The notes under the pieces are model-generated. The model searched no databases, had not been told where the DNA came from, and saw only the letters and a list, made by a program, of their open reading frames with translations. This document shows, in pieces, positions 34,817 to 44,399 of a stretch of DNA of 64,000 nt. A program made the position numbers and the translations under genes. This DNA comes from DATFQI01 sp963816955 (lineage in GTDB: Bacteria > Actinomycetota > Thermoleophilia > Solirubrobacterales > Solirubrobacteraceae), in the NCBI GenBank assembly GCA_963816955.1, contig CAWFME010000005.1, positions 1,054,001 to 1,118,000 of the forward strand. The letters are read 5' to 3'. How positions within the stretch are numbered: the first letter of the stretch is position 1; each line of letters opens with the position of its first letter.

Positions 34817-36385
34817 ATGAGCATCGCGACGAGGGGCGCAGAAGTGAAGCGGCGTGGGATCCGCTTCGGCATCCGCTGGGACGACGGACGACGGACCAAG
34901 CGTCTCCTGCTGCCCCTCGTCGTCGTCCTCTGCGCCCTGGTCGCCCCGGCGGCCCAGGCGCGCCCGATGCCGCCATCTGCCGTCCGCGTGGACGTCGTCG
35001 TGGTCGCCGCGCCTGCTCGCGTGGACGCCGCGCAGCGCCTCGCCGAGCGCCTCGGCGGCACCGTCGGGCAGCCGCTGGAGATCGTGCGCGGCTTCACGGC
35101 CTCCGTGCCGCGCGGCGCGATCCGCCGGCTCGAGCGCTCCAGTGCCGTGCGCTCCGTCAGCCGCGAAGGCGCCCTGCACCTCAAGTCCGACCCCGGCGCC
35201 GACGCGGCCGCCGCCTCCAGCGAGGTGCTGCGCACGGCGACCGGCGCTGGGAGCTCCGCCTTCGACGGCGCGGGCGTCGGCGTCGCGCTGCTGGACTCGG
35301 GCGCCGTCGAGCTCGGCGGCCTCGGCCGTCCGGGCGCGCTCCTGCACGGCCCCGACTTCTCCGCCGAGGGCTCGGACCCGGACCTCGCCGGGCTGGACAC
35401 CTTCGGCCACGGCACGCACCTCGCGGGCGTGATCGCGGGCCACGACCCGCTCGGCGGCTTCGAGGGCGTCGCCCCGGGCGCGCGCGTCATCAGCGTCAAG
35501 GTCGCGGGCGCGGACGGCGTCACGAGCCTCGGGCAGGTCCTGCTCGGGATGAACTGGGTGCGCGAGAACCGCCGGGCGCTGAACATCCGCGTGCTCAACC
35601 TCTCGCTCGGCACGCCCGACACGGGCGACTACCGCCGCGACCTGCTGGCCTGGGCGGCCGAGCAGCTGTGGAAGGACGGCATCGCCGTCGTCGCCGCGGC
35701 CGGCAACGACGGCGCGGGTGCGCGCGTGCTCGACATGCCGGCTGCCGACCCGTACGTGATCGCCGTCGGCGCGACCGACACGAAGGCCACCCCGGACCCC
35801 GCCGACGACCGCGTCGCAGACTTCTCGAGCCGCGGCGAGACCCGCGGGCCCGACGTGGTCGCCCCCGGCACCGGCATCGTGTCGGTGCGCGTGCCCGGCT
35901 CGACGCTCGACGAGGAGTTCCCGGGCGCTCGCGTCGGCGACGGGTTCTTCCGCGGCAGCGGCACCTCGCAGGCCGCCGCGGTGGTCTCCGGCCTCGCCGC
36001 GCGGCTGCTCGCCCAGCGGCCGGAGCTCACCAACGACCAGCTGAAGGCGCTGCTGAAGGCCGGCGCCGTCGACCTCGCCGACCCGCCCTCGGCCGACGGC
36101 GCGGGCCGTGCGGACGTCGCCCGCTCGGAGGCGATGGCGACGCCGGACGCCAGGCAGGCCAGGCAGAAGTGGCCGGCCTCGCTGCCGGACCTGCGCCGCC
36201 TGTTCGGCAAGGGGCCCAAGGGCAAGGGCGGCGACGAGGAGCTCGAGACCGGCGCCACGGAGTGGAACGGCCGCCGCTGGTCGGGCATGAAGTGGAGCGG
36301 GCGCCGCTGGTCCGGGATGAAGTGGTCCGGCATGAAGTGGAACGGCATGAAGTGGAGGGGGGCGGCGTGGGACGACGCTCGCTGA
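34817..36385 (+). CDS. Secreted S8 subtilisin-like protease with C-terminal WSG repeats
   Basis: A 522-residue exported serine protease. A basic leader precedes the hydrophobic LLLPLVVVLCALVAPAAQA signal. Residues about 50-120 are an inhibitor-like propeptide (IVRGFTASVPRGAIRRLE). The catalytic triad is visible: Asp in VGVALLDSGAVE, His in FGHGTHLAGVIAGHD, Ser in FFRGSGTSQAAAVVSGLAAR, with oxyanion Asn in VAAAGNDGAG. After a linker come seven Trp-Ser/Asn-Gly units (WSGMK, WSGRR, WNGMK) ending in AAWDDAR, a probable surface-attachment tail. AAGGAATCG precedes the ATG. Downstream GGDEF-EAL gene begins inside its last codons. Confidence 0.9.
   Translation: MSIATRGAEVKRRGIRFGIRWDDGRRTKRLLLPLVVVLCALVAPAAQARPMPPSAVRVDVVVVAAPARVDAAQRLAERLGGTVGQPLEIVRGFTASVPRGAIRRLERSSAVRSVSREGALHLKSDPGADAAAASSEVLRTATGAGSSAFDGAGVGVALLDSGAVELGGLGRPGALLHGPDFSAEGSDPDLAGLDTFGHGTHLAGVIAGHDPLGGFEGVAPGARVISVKVAGADGVTSLGQVLLGMNWVRENRRALNIRVLNLSLGTPDTGDYRRDLLAWAAEQLWKDGIAVVAAAGNDGAGARVLDMPAADPYVIAVGATDTKATPDPADDRVADFSSRGETRGPDVVAPGTGIVSVRVPGSTLDEEFPGARVGDGFFRGSGTSQAAAVVSGLAARLLAQRPELTNDQLKALLKAGAVDLADPPSADGAGRADVARSEAMATPDARQARQKWPASLPDLRRLFGKGPKGKGGDEELETGATEWNGRRWSGMKWSGRRWSGMKWSGMKWNGMKWRGAAWDDAR
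36268..36360 (+). repeat. 15-bp tandem repeat encoding WSG(MK/RR) units
   Basis: Imperfect 15-base units of the form TGGTCCGGCATGAAG encode alternating WSGMK, WSGRR and WNGMK at the end of the subtilase. The purine-rich end (TGGAGGGG, 36352-36360) also provides the ribosome-binding site of the next gene. Confidence 0.8.
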
Positions 36386-38898
36386 GCCGCCTCGCACTCC
36401 CCGCGCTCACGGGCGCGATCGCCGTCACGGCGGTCGCGCTCTTCGCGTTCGTGGTCCGGGAGATCCCCGGCTACGAGGTCGGCCCGCACATCCCCTGGTG
36501 GGCGCTCGCGGTGGCGTTCGCGCTGACGGAGCTGTTCGTCGTGCACGCGCACGTGCGCGGGAGCGCGCACTCGCTGTCGATCTCCGAGCTGCCGCTGATC
36601 CTCGGCCTGCTGCTGGCCTCCCCGCACGAGCTCGTGGCCGCGCAGGTGCTCGGCCCAGCCGTGGTGCTGGCGTTCACGCGCGGGCACTCGCCGCTGAAGC
36701 TGATCTTCAATCTCGGCCAGTTCGGCCTCACCGCCTGTCTGGCCGTGATCACGCTGCACGTGCTGGTCCCGGATCCCCAGGCGCTCGGCCCGGGTCTGTG
36801 GCTGGCCGTGTTCGCCGCCGTGCTCTCCAGCTCGGCGACGGGCGCCGCGCTGGTCGTGGCGGCGATCACGCTCGCCGAGGGGGTGCTGCCCTCGCGCAAG
36901 ATGGCGCTGATGATGGGCGCCGACCTGCTCGTGGCGCTCACGAACACCAGCGTCGGCCTCGCCGGCGCGACGCTGCTCGCCGAGGACCGCCGCGCGGGCT
37001 GGCTGCTGCTCGCCCCGGCCTGCGTGCTGATGCTCGCCTACCGCGCCTACCTGTCCGAGCGCACCAAGCACGAGTCGCTGGAGTTCCTCTACGGCGTCGC
37101 CCGCTCGCTGTCGCGCGCGCCGGACATCGAGTCGGCGCTCGTGGACCTGCTGCGCCGCACGAGCGAGACGTTCCGCGTCGAGGTGGCCGAGATCGTGCTC
37201 TTCTCGGGCGACCGGCCGCTGCGCACGGCGCTCGACCGCCGTGGCGGGGAGGCCCGCATGGAGGCGCTGGACCCGGAGATCGCGGCGGCGCTGGTGGAGG
37301 TCGTGGGCGACCAGCAGAACGCGGTGCTGGTGGAGCGCGAGCACGCCACTGGCCTGCTCGCCCACCGCATGGACGCCCGAGGGATCCGCCAGGTGCTGAT
37401 CGCCCCGGTGCCGGGGGAGACGCGGCTGACGGGCGTGATGGTGCTCGGCGACCGGATCGGCGCGACCTCGTCGTTCACGGGCGAGGACGTGCGGCTGTTC
37501 GAGACGCTCGCCAACCACGCCGGGCTCTCGCTCGAGTACGACCGGCTCGAGCAGGCGATCACGCGCATGCGCGAGCTGCAGGAGCGCCTGGAGGTGCAGG
37601 CGTTCGCGGACTCGCTGACCGGGCTCGGCAACCGGGCGCAGTTCCTGCGCCGGCTCCGGGAGTCGCTGCGCCGCGACGCGGGCGCCACGACCGTGCTCTT
37701 CCTCGACCTCGACGACTTCAAGGCGATCAACGACGAGCACGGGCACGCCGGCGGCGACCGGGTGCTGGTCGCGGTCGCGGACCGCATCGCCGCCTGCGTG
37801 CGGCCGGGCGACCTGGCGGCACGGCTCGGCGGCGACGAGTTCGCGGTGCTGCTGGAGGACGTCGACGACGCGCACGGCGAGGAGGTCGCTCAGCGGCTGC
37901 TGGCAGGCCTCGCCTCCCCGGTCCTGGAGGCCGAGCGCGTGTGGGTGCACGGCTCGGTCGGCATCGCCTCGGCGGCCGCCGGCACGGTCGGGCCCGACGA
38001 GCTGATCCGCCGCGCCGACGTCGCGATGTACCGCGCCAAGGAGTCCGGCAAGGGCCAGGTGCGCGTGTGGTCGCCGGAGATGCACCCTGCGCAGATGGCG
38101 CGCGCGCCGCGGCGCGAGGAGATCGCCGAGGCCCTGGAGGCCGGCGAGCTGGTGGCGCACTTCCAGCCGATCGTCTCCCTGGGGTCGGGCGAGGTGGTCG
38201 CGGCCGAGGCGCTGGCGCGCTGGGAGCACCCGCGCCACGGCCTGCTCGGGCCGGCCACGTTCGTGCCCGCCGCGGAGGCGACCGGCCAGGTCGTCGCGAT
38301 CGACCGCGTCGTGCTGGAGCGCGCGTGCGTGGCCGCGGCGGCCTGGGATGGTGTGGATGGGCGTCCGCCGGCGGGCGCCGCGGTGCACGCCAACCTCTCA
38401 GGGGTCGGACTGCGCTCGTTCGAGATCGTGGACGAGGTCGAGGCGGTGCTGGCCGCGTCCGGCCTGGCGCCCTCTCGCCTGGTGCTGGAGATCACCGAGA
38501 GCGTGCTGATCGGCGACGTGCCGATGGCCGTCACGACGCTGAACGCGCTGCGCGACCTCGGGGTGCGGATCGCGCTCGACGACTTCGGCACCGGCCACTC
38601 CTCGCTGCAGTCGCTGCGCGAGCTGCCCGTCGACATCATCAAGGTCGCCAAGCCGTTCGTGGACGGCGCGGCGCGCACCCCGCACGACAAGGCGCTGATG
38701 CGGATGATGGTCGACCTCGCGGCGCTGTTCGGGATCGAGGTCGTGGCGGAGGGGATCGAGCGCGAGGACCAGCTCGCCGCGCTGCGCGAGCTCGGCTGCG
38801 GTATGGGGCAGGGCTACCTGCTCGGGCGGCCCGTGGAGCTCAACGCGGGCGACGTGCCCGCACCGCGGGCGCCGCGTGCGGCAGCCTTGTCTGCATGA
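36367..38898 (+). CDS. Membrane-bound GGDEF-EAL protein with GAF domain
   Basis: 843 residues. Residues about 1-235 contain some eight membrane helices of a MASE-like sensor; residues about 250-410 form a GAF-type domain (LEFLYGVARSLSRAPDIESA). The GGDEF domain keeps the active motif RLGGDEFAVLLED and an RxxD inhibitory site (RPGD) five residues before it. The EAL domain keeps AAEALARWEHP, VHANLSG, ITES, DDFGTGHSSL, KVAKPF and EGIE, so both synthesis and breakdown of c-di-GMP look possible. GTG 36367 is chosen because GGAGG lies eight bases ahead, inside the subtilase gene; overlap is 19 bases. Confidence 0.9.
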   Translation: MGRRSLSRLALPALTGAIAVTAVALFAFVVREIPGYEVGPHIPWWALAVAFALTELFVVHAHVRGSAHSLSISELPLILGLLLASPHELVAAQVLGPAVVLAFTRGHSPLKLIFNLGQFGLTACLAVITLHVLVPDPQALGPGLWLAVFAAVLSSSATGAALVVAAITLAEGVLPSRKMALMMGADLLVALTNTSVGLAGATLLAEDRRAGWLLLAPACVLMLAYRAYLSERTKHESLEFLYGVARSLSRAPDIESALVDLLRRTSETFRVEVAEIVLFSGDRPLRTALDRRGGEARMEALDPEIAAALVEVVGDQQNAVLVEREHATGLLAHRMDARGIRQVLIAPVPGETRLTGVMVLGDRIGATSSFTGEDVRLFETLANHAGLSLEYDRLEQAITRMRELQERLEVQAFADSLTGLGNRAQFLRRLRESLRRDAGATTVLFLDLDDFKAINDEHGHAGGDRVLVAVADRIAACVRPGDLAARLGGDEFAVLLEDVDDAHGEEVAQRLLAGLASPVLEAERVWVHGSVGIASAAAGTVGPDELIRRADVAMYRAKESGKGQVRVWSPEMHPAQMARAPRREEIAEALEAGELVAHFQPIVSLGSGEVVAAEALARWEHPRHGLLGPATFVPAAEATGQVVAIDRVVLERACVAAAAWDGVDGRPPAGAAVHANLSGVGLRSFEIVDEVEAVLAASGLAPSRLVLEITESVLIGDVPMAVTTLNALRDLGVRIALDDFGTGHSSLQSLRELPVDIIKVAKPFVDGAARTPHDKALMRMMVDLAALFGIEVVAEGIEREDQLAALRELGCGMGQGYLLGRPVELNAGDVPAPRAPRAAALSA

Positions 38899-39374
38899 CG
38901 AAGCTGAACGCGAACGACGGCGAGTTCGAGTACGACGCCGAGGACCCCGAGGGCTTCCGCGCGGGCATGAAGCGCTTCGGGCGCACGCTGGGCGCCGGCG
39001 CGACCGGGATGTCGATCTACGAGCTCCCGCCCGGGCAGGCGATCTGCCCGTACCACTACGAGTACGCCGAGGAGGAGTGGCTCGTCGTGCTCGAGGGCAC
39101 GCCGACGCTGCGCACGCCTTCGGGTTCGTCGGTGTTGCAGCCGTGGGACGTCGCCTTCTTCCCGACGGGCCCCGACGGCGCCCACGGCGTCCGCAACGAG
39201 ACGGACACCACGGCGCGAGTGATGATGTTCTCGGACTCACGCTGGCCGGCGGCCACTGTCTATCCCGACAGCGACAAGGTCGGCATCCACATCGCCGAAC
39301 CCAACCGCGACGACGGAGGCATGTTCCGCCGCCGCGACAAGGTCGACTACTTCACCGACGAGCCGGGCCTTTGA
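38895..39374 (+). CDS. Cupin-domain protein
   Basis: A 159-residue cupin. Metal-site motif 1 is PYHYEYAEEEWLVVLEG (H-x3-E-type ligands) and motif 2 PWDVAFFPTGPDGAHGVRN. The C-terminal third (DKVGIHIAEPNRDDGGMFRR) is an extension seen in many actinobacterial members. Catalytic role unknown. Its ATG overlaps the GGDEF-EAL stop by four bases, completing a three-gene operon with the subtilase. A palindromic repeat follows its stop. Confidence 0.85.
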   Translation: MTKLNANDGEFEYDAEDPEGFRAGMKRFGRTLGAGATGMSIYELPPGQAICPYHYEYAEEEWLVVLEGTPTLRTPSGSSVLQPWDVAFFPTGPDGAHGVRNETDTTARVMMFSDSRWPAATVYPDSDKVGIHIAEPNRDDGGMFRRRDKVDYFTDEPGL

Positions 39375-39380
39375 ATCGAC

Positions 39381-39417
39381 CGGTGGATTGATGTGCCTCA
39401 CGCACATCAATCCACCG
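39381..39417. repeat. Palindromic repeat, copy 3 (16-bp arms)
   Basis: CGGTGGATTGATGTGC (39381-39396) and its exact complement (39402-39417) flank CTCAC. It is the same sequence as copies 1 and 2 with a different centre, again between two convergent gene ends (cupin stop 39374, methyltransferase stop 39428). Probably a bidirectional terminator or REP-like element. Confidence 0.85.
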
Positions 39418-39427
39418 CTCACGACAG

Positions 39428-40079
39428 TCAGCGCTTGCGGATGAACGCCACGCCGTCCGCGACCATCGCGAACGCGGCGTCGACGCGGTCGTCCTGGGCG
39501 ATCTTCGCGTTGAGCTCCGCCACCACGGCGTTGCTCGATGCCCGGCTCGGGATCGACGACATCCCCGCCCATGAGGATGTTGTCGATCAGCAGCAGCGCG
39601 TTCGGCCGCATCCGGGGCAGGATCTGCTCGTAGTAGTCGGGATAGCCGGTCTTGTCGGCATCCATGAAGACGAAGTCGAACATCGGCTCCTGCGGCATCG
39701 CGTCCAGCGACGCGCCCGCCGGCCCGCGCACGATGTCGACCCGATCCTCGACACCCGCCGCCTCCAGGTTCCGCTGCGCGATGTCCGCGTACTCGTCCTC
39801 GAGCTCCAAGCACGTCAGCGTCCCGCCCTCGGCCAGGCCACGGGCGATGCAGATCGCGCTGTAGCCCGTGAACGTCCCGACCTCCAGGGCGTTCTTGGCC
39901 CCGACCGCCGCCACCAGCACCTGAAGCAGAGCCCCCTGATCGGGAGACACCTGCATCATCGACCGAGGCATCTCGCTCGTCTCCCGCTCCACCCGAGCCA
40001 GCACCTCATCCTGGCCGGCCAGATTCGCGAGGTACTCCAGCGAGTCCGGAGAAAGCGCCGTCTTCGGCCCCCGAACCAT
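39428..40079 (-). CDS. CCoAOMT-type O-methyltransferase (frameshifted as sequenced)
   Basis: About 217 residues after correction. NALEVGTFTGYSAICIARGL is SAM motif I, LTCLELEDEYADIAQRNLEA and FDFVFMDADKTGYPDYYEQI the acidic and metal-binding segments, LLIDNILMGGDVVDPEPG the post-motif. At about 39550 one extra base (the A after GGGC on the coding strand) shifts the frame; the corrected end reads VVAELNAKIAQDDRVDAAFA then MVADGVAFIRKR, a normal family C-terminus. ATG overlaps the stop of the collagen-like gene (TGATG). Methylates a catechol-like small molecule in characterised relatives. Confidence 0.8.
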
Positions 40080-40703
40080 CAGCAGCTCACGATCAGATGG
40101 AACGGCAAGTCGGCCGGCGCACCACCGGAGTTCCTCGTACGCACTGCCACGGTGCTGCCGGAGACTGAGGTCACTATTTCACCGTTGTTCGGCGCAGTAG
40201 CTCCGCCGCCCGAGACATCTGACAGCGATGCGACGGCGAAGCACGAGCCGACGTCCCGGGTGAAGCTGATCTCGTACATGCCCTGTCCCGCTGCGGTTGC
40301 TGGTCGCGACGCCGTTGCCGCGCGCGACGCCGCCACCAGAGTTGACGGCTGCGCCGAATGTCGCCCCAGGTGGTCCCGGAGCACCCTGTGGCCCAGTCGG
40401 TCCGATTTGTCCGCGAAGAGCGCGCCGCGTCCCCGCGGACACATCACGCAGCGTGATCGAGCGGTTCGCGATGTCCCGCGAGCGGATCACGCCGTTCTTG
40501 ATCTCCCCCGATCGGACTGCGCCCGCCCGGATCTGCGACGGACCGACACTGTTACGCGGCAACTGCGTGACCGCGTAGGACGTTCCGCCGAGCGCGATGA
40601 ATAGCGCGATCGTCGCGATCACGTTCGCGTACGAGAGGTGCCCACGAAGGCGAGTCATGCACCGCAAGATACGTTCATCGAGCCGAGAGTTGCGGTTCAT
40701 CAC
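40079..40703 (-). CDS. Collagen-like membrane-anchored protein (frameshifted as sequenced)
   Basis: About 207 residues after correction. The conserved N-terminus LRGHLSYANVIATIALFIAL then GGTSYAV is a membrane anchor or signal seen in many Thermoleophilia proteins, followed by VGPSQIRAGAVRSGEIKNGV, IANRSITLRDVSAGTRRALR and a short collagen-like run GQIGPTGPQGAPGPPG. The C-terminal globular part (MYEISFTRDVGSCFAVASLS, FHLIVSC) sits in the next frame, one extra base at about 40276. A likely start is ATG 40703 or the MTRL methionine fifteen codons later. Surface or structural role inferred. Confidence 0.7.
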
Positions 40704-42862
40704 AAGCCCCGGACCGTCACCCGCACGGATCGGGAGCTGCCTGTCTCATACGGGAAGGTCGCCTCCCGCGGAATCAGAACGCGGAAGCGATAGCGCACCA
40801 GACCACGGGTCGCGCTGAAGCGATAGGGGTAGCTCCACAGGCCCGTCTCGCTGCTGGCACGTGGGGTAGCGAACGTCGACCAGCGGCCGCGCGTGTACAC
40901 CTGGAGATGGAGCAGCTTGCCGATCTCGCCGGTCTGCCTGCCCTTCAGGCGTCCGTGGAAGCGGATCTCCTCGCCGTTCACAACACGCGAGCGATTCGCT
41001 CGGAACGACGTCATCGCGCGGACGCCGAGGACGACCTCCGTCGCGCGTGCACGGATGGTCGCCGTGCCGGGATACCGGAAGCGGAGCGTCCGGCTCGGCC
41101 CGCGCAACGCCCTGAACTTGAACCGGCCGGTACGGGACGTCCGAAGCACGCTCACGCGGCGCCAGGGGGCGGCTGCGAGCCTTACACGCTCCCAGACCTC
41201 GATGTCAGCGCCGGCGAGCGGGTTCCCTCCGGGCATGGTGATCCGCCCGCGGATGGGAATGATCCGGCCGAACCGGGTCCGCGGCCGCACCTGGAGGATC
41301 GTGCGATAGCGCCGCTTGCCGTTCGCGCCTCTAGCGGCCACCCGCCGCGGCCGCCCGACGGTGAGCCGCGTGGCGATCCGGAGAGGCAGGGTCCGCACGG
41401 ACGCGTCGCCGTTCGAGACCCGGTTGGTGGTCCGTTCGTTCCCGGCCCTGTCAGCGACTCGGGCCCGCAGCTCGTACCGGCCTCGGGGAAGAGCGCTGTC
41501 ATCGAGCGTCGCCGAGAAGCCGCGGTCGTCGGGCGAGCTGGTGAGCGTCCGCCATGCGGCTTCGCCCTCACGCCTCGCTTCGATCGTCACGTCCGCGACA
41601 CCCGAGGTCGCATCGGTCGCCAGCACCCGCACTCGAGTGGGGTCCTGATCTGACTGTGGCTCGAAGCTTGCCTCGGGCGGTGTGTCGTCGAAGCGCAGCA
41701 CGCCCGCGGAGACAGCGCGCTCCCTGTCGGCGTTGCCCGCCTCGTCCTGCAACCACAGCGAGGTCTGCCACTCCCCCGACGCCGGCACCTTGAGGTCGCC
41801 GAGCGAGGAGATGTCGCGTCCTCGTACCGCTCCTTGAAGACAGCCGCGGCCTGCTCCCAGCCCGACGGGACACATGGCGTAATGCACCGCCTTGAATCGG
41901 CGCCGCAGACTGAGGTGGGTTGCGCCAGCGCAGCGAGAACCCATTCGTTGCACGCCAACCCTCGCCGCCGTTGATGCTCGGCTCGATGACTTGACCGGGT
42001 GGGGTTTGGTCCACCCTGACGGTGGCTGAGCTCTCGGACCAGTTGCCTGCCGCATCGGCGACCCGGACCGCAACTCGATGCGCGCCGTCGCTTGAGAACG
42101 CCGCACTCGGGATGTTCAGTGTGCCCGCTTCGTCCTGACACGGTCGCGCCCGAGCCCAATCGCAGTGCGTTGGATCGGTGTCACGCGCGACCCCCGTTCG
42201 CGTGAGCCTGGATCGTCGAGATGCCTGACCCGTCCCCGGCGGAGAACTGCACCGTCTGGTCTCCTCGGTGCCAGCCAGGCTGGGTCACCGAGCCGCCGGT
42301 GATCGAGACTCCTGGTGGTGTGTCGTCGCCGACGGTGACCTCGACGTCCTGCATGGCGATGATCCCGTACTGGCCGGTCCGTGGGCAGCCACTGCCGTTT
42401 CCGCAGGTGACCTGTGCGAACACCTGGTGGCTGCGGGCGTCGACGGAGACTCCCTCGACGTACTGGCCCCAGGTGGTGCAGTTGTTCCCGCACCAGATCC
42501 AGCGCGGGTTGGAGTCCACGAAGCCGGCGTACCAGCCTCCCTCCGCATTGATCTTGATCCTGGCCCTGATGTTCTTGACCCACGTCGTCGGTGGGGCGGT
42601 GAAGGTGTGCCGGGCGCTGGCTCCGTAAGGCGCCCTTTCCGTGCCGCCGGTCATGCGCGTGACGATGCCCTCGCCGGGAGGGCAGGCGGTGTAGGCCGCC
42701 ACGTATGGGCGTGAACGGCGAGTCGGCGTGCCACGAGCCGTTGCCCGTGGGACCGAGCTGTCCATCCCTGAAGCAGGCTTTGACCGTGTATTGGCCCGCG
42801 GACGCCGAAGCGGCCGGCCAGCACATCAGGACGGCGGTGGTCAGGACGAGCAGGTGTTTCAT
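40700..42862 (-). CDS. Large secreted lectin/Ig-like protein (three frameshifts as sequenced)
   Basis: About 719 residues after correction. Signal peptide MKHLLVLTTAVLMCWPAASA; an N-terminal domain with several cysteines (AYTACPPGEGIV, IWCGNNCTTWGQY, VTCGNGSGCPRTGQYG); then Ig-like units opening DTPPGVSITGGSV, VDQTPPGQVIEP and DTPPEASFEPQ; and a C-terminal block of Arg-rich beta domains (YRFRVLIPREATFPYE). Extra single bases at about 42704, within the C-run 42191-42195 and at about 41890 break the frame. This type of protein is frequent in Thermoleophilia. It follows the sigma-anti-sigma gene by 17 bases and is probably under its control. Confidence 0.7.
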
Positions 42863-42879
42863 GGAACGGCTCCTGTGGC

Positions 42880-44274
42880 TCATGGCAGGAACTCGCCACC
42901 TCCGGTTACGGGGGGCGAAGCTGGTGGGGAGGAGGCGCCTCCGGTGGACTCGGGTCCGAACTCGGCGGTCGTGCCCTGCGGCGCCTGTGAGATCGGTGGG
43001 GATTCGTGCGAGCGCGGCGCGGTGCCCTGACTCGGGTCCTTCGCGGCGTGGGGCGTAGGCGATCTGCGCGGTCGTGCCCGCGGGGCCGGGGTGGGCGTCG
43101 GGACGATCTCGCTCGCCCGCGACGAGGCCGAGAGCCGCGCGGGCGCGCGCTTGGAGGGCTTCGGCTTGGCTTTGGCAGCGGTCGGCCGCGGCGCCGGTGG
43201 CCGGTCGGGGCGGCCGAGGATCCAGCCGGGCGCCTTGACCACGCCGGTCGCGACGCAGAGCGCTCCAGCGCCAGCACCGCTGACGCAGAACCCGATGAGC
43301 GTCGCGATCGCGGCGATGCGGCCGCCTCCGCCGGAGGTCGCGATGTAGGCGCCGGCGGCCGCGTCGGTCGACTGGGTGCGGTGCAGGAGCCCGTAGGCCT
43401 CTTCCTTGACGCGGCCGAGGCGGATGCCGCGCACGCGCTCGGGCACGTCGAGCGGCGGGACGAACTGCGCGTCCTGATCGCGGGTGGCGAGCTCCTCGGG
43501 CGCCTTCACGCCGTCCGGCAGCCCGACGACGGGCGCGAGCAGGAACGCCGGCAGCAGGAGCTTGAGCCGCGTCCCCGCGGGAACGTGCAGCCGCCGCACG
43601 GTCGCCCGGCACGCGCTGCAGTGGCGCAGGTGGGGGCGGATCTCGACGACGTCTGCGCTCGTCGCCGTCCCGCCGGCGAGTGCCGCGATCGTCGCCGCGT
43701 ACCGCTCGCAGGCCTCGCCGGACTCGATCGCCCGGAAGACCTTCATGAACCGCCGCCGCCCCTCGGTGATCGAGCGGTTGACCTTCGTGTACGTCCAGCC
43801 GAGGTGCGCGCCGATCTCTTCGTAGGAGTAGCCCTGGGCCTTGAGCATCAGCGCGCGGCGCTCGTCCGGCTTGAGCGCGCGCAGCGCCTCGGCGGAGCGG
43901 GAGACGCGCTCGCCGCCGGCGACCTGCTCGTCGACGTCCCGTTGTGAAGGCTCGGGACGCGTGTCGAGGTCGACCTCCTCGCCGGAGACGGACTCCGAGC
44001 GGGCGCGGCGGATGGCGAGCGCCTCGTGCTTGATGACGACCTTCAGCCAGGCGACCTCGGTCTCCGGCAGCACGCGGTCGGCGCGGCGGAGGAAGATCTC
44101 GAGCGCGCGCTGGTAGGCGTCGAGCGCGTCGTCGTGGCACATGGACCAGTGGTTGGCGGTGCGTAGCAGCGCCCGGCCGTGCTCGGCCATGACGGCCGCG
44201 ACGCGCTCCTCCGGGCTGACCACCCGGAGCGCCGCACGTCCTTGCACCCCTCCTGCTCCCACGCGTTCCTCCAC
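42880..44274 (-). CDS. ECF-type sigma factor fused to a zinc anti-sigma-like domain and membrane segment
   Basis: 464 residues. Residues about 25-185 form a sigma-70 group: region 2 (HDDALDAYQRALEIFLRRAD) and region 4 (ALRALKPDERRALMLKAQGY, SYEEIGAHLGWTYTKVNRSI). Next comes RPHLRHCSACRATVRRL, an H-x3-C-x2-C zinc anti-sigma motif, then a hydrophobic segment near residue 320 (AAIATLIGFCVSGAGAGALC) and a long Pro/Ala/Lys-rich tail. The fused inhibitor suggests a membrane-tethered sigma factor freed by proteolysis. The first ~20 residues are doubtful; GTG 44226 is another start. It heads the secreted-protein operon. Confidence 0.8.
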   Translation of the reverse strand: MEERVGAGGVQGRAALRVVSPEERVAAVMAEHGRALLRTANHWSMCHDDALDAYQRALEIFLRRADRVLPETEVAWLKVVIKHEALAIRRARSESVSGEEVDLDTRPEPSQRDVDEQVAGGERVSRSAEALRALKPDERRALMLKAQGYSYEEIGAHLGWTYTKVNRSITEGRRRFMKVFRAIESGEACERYAATIAALAGGTATSADVVEIRPHLRHCSACRATVRRLHVPAGTRLKLLLPAFLLAPVVGLPDGVKAPEELATRDQDAQFVPPLDVPERVRGIRLGRVKEEAYGLLHRTQSTDAAAGAYIATSGGGGRIAAIATLIGFCVSGAGAGALCVATGVVKAPGWILGRPDRPPAPRPTAAKAKPKPSKRAPARLSASSRASEIVPTPTPAPRARPRRSPTPHAAKDPSQGTAPRSHESPPISQAPQGTTAEFGPESTGGASSPPASPPVTGGGEFLP

Positions 44275-44291
44275 GACGCACCGACTCGGAC

Positions 44292-44305
44292 GGAGGCCGG
44301 CCTCC
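44292..44305. promoter_or_regulatory. 14-bp palindrome upstream of the sigma factor gene
   Basis: GGAGGCCGGCCTCC is a perfect palindrome 18 bases before the first start codon. It may be an operator or a leader hairpin. The surrounding 44306-44399 stretch is less GC-rich and probably holds the promoter; I see no clear boxes. Confidence 0.35.
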
Positions 44306-44399
44306 CTGGCGTGGCTTCCTGCCGGATTAGTGCATTTCGTTCAGCACTTCGCCCTGCCTTAGCGGTCTAAACGTCCGCAAATTGCGGTGAATTTCTGCA

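Noticed and set aside
34573..38898. A single 1441-residue open frame running through the subtilase and the GGDEF-EAL gene
   Set aside because: Its first 590 residues are Arg/Ala-rich nonsense opposite the codon pattern of the subtilase in another frame; only the part from GTG 36367 has recognisable domains.
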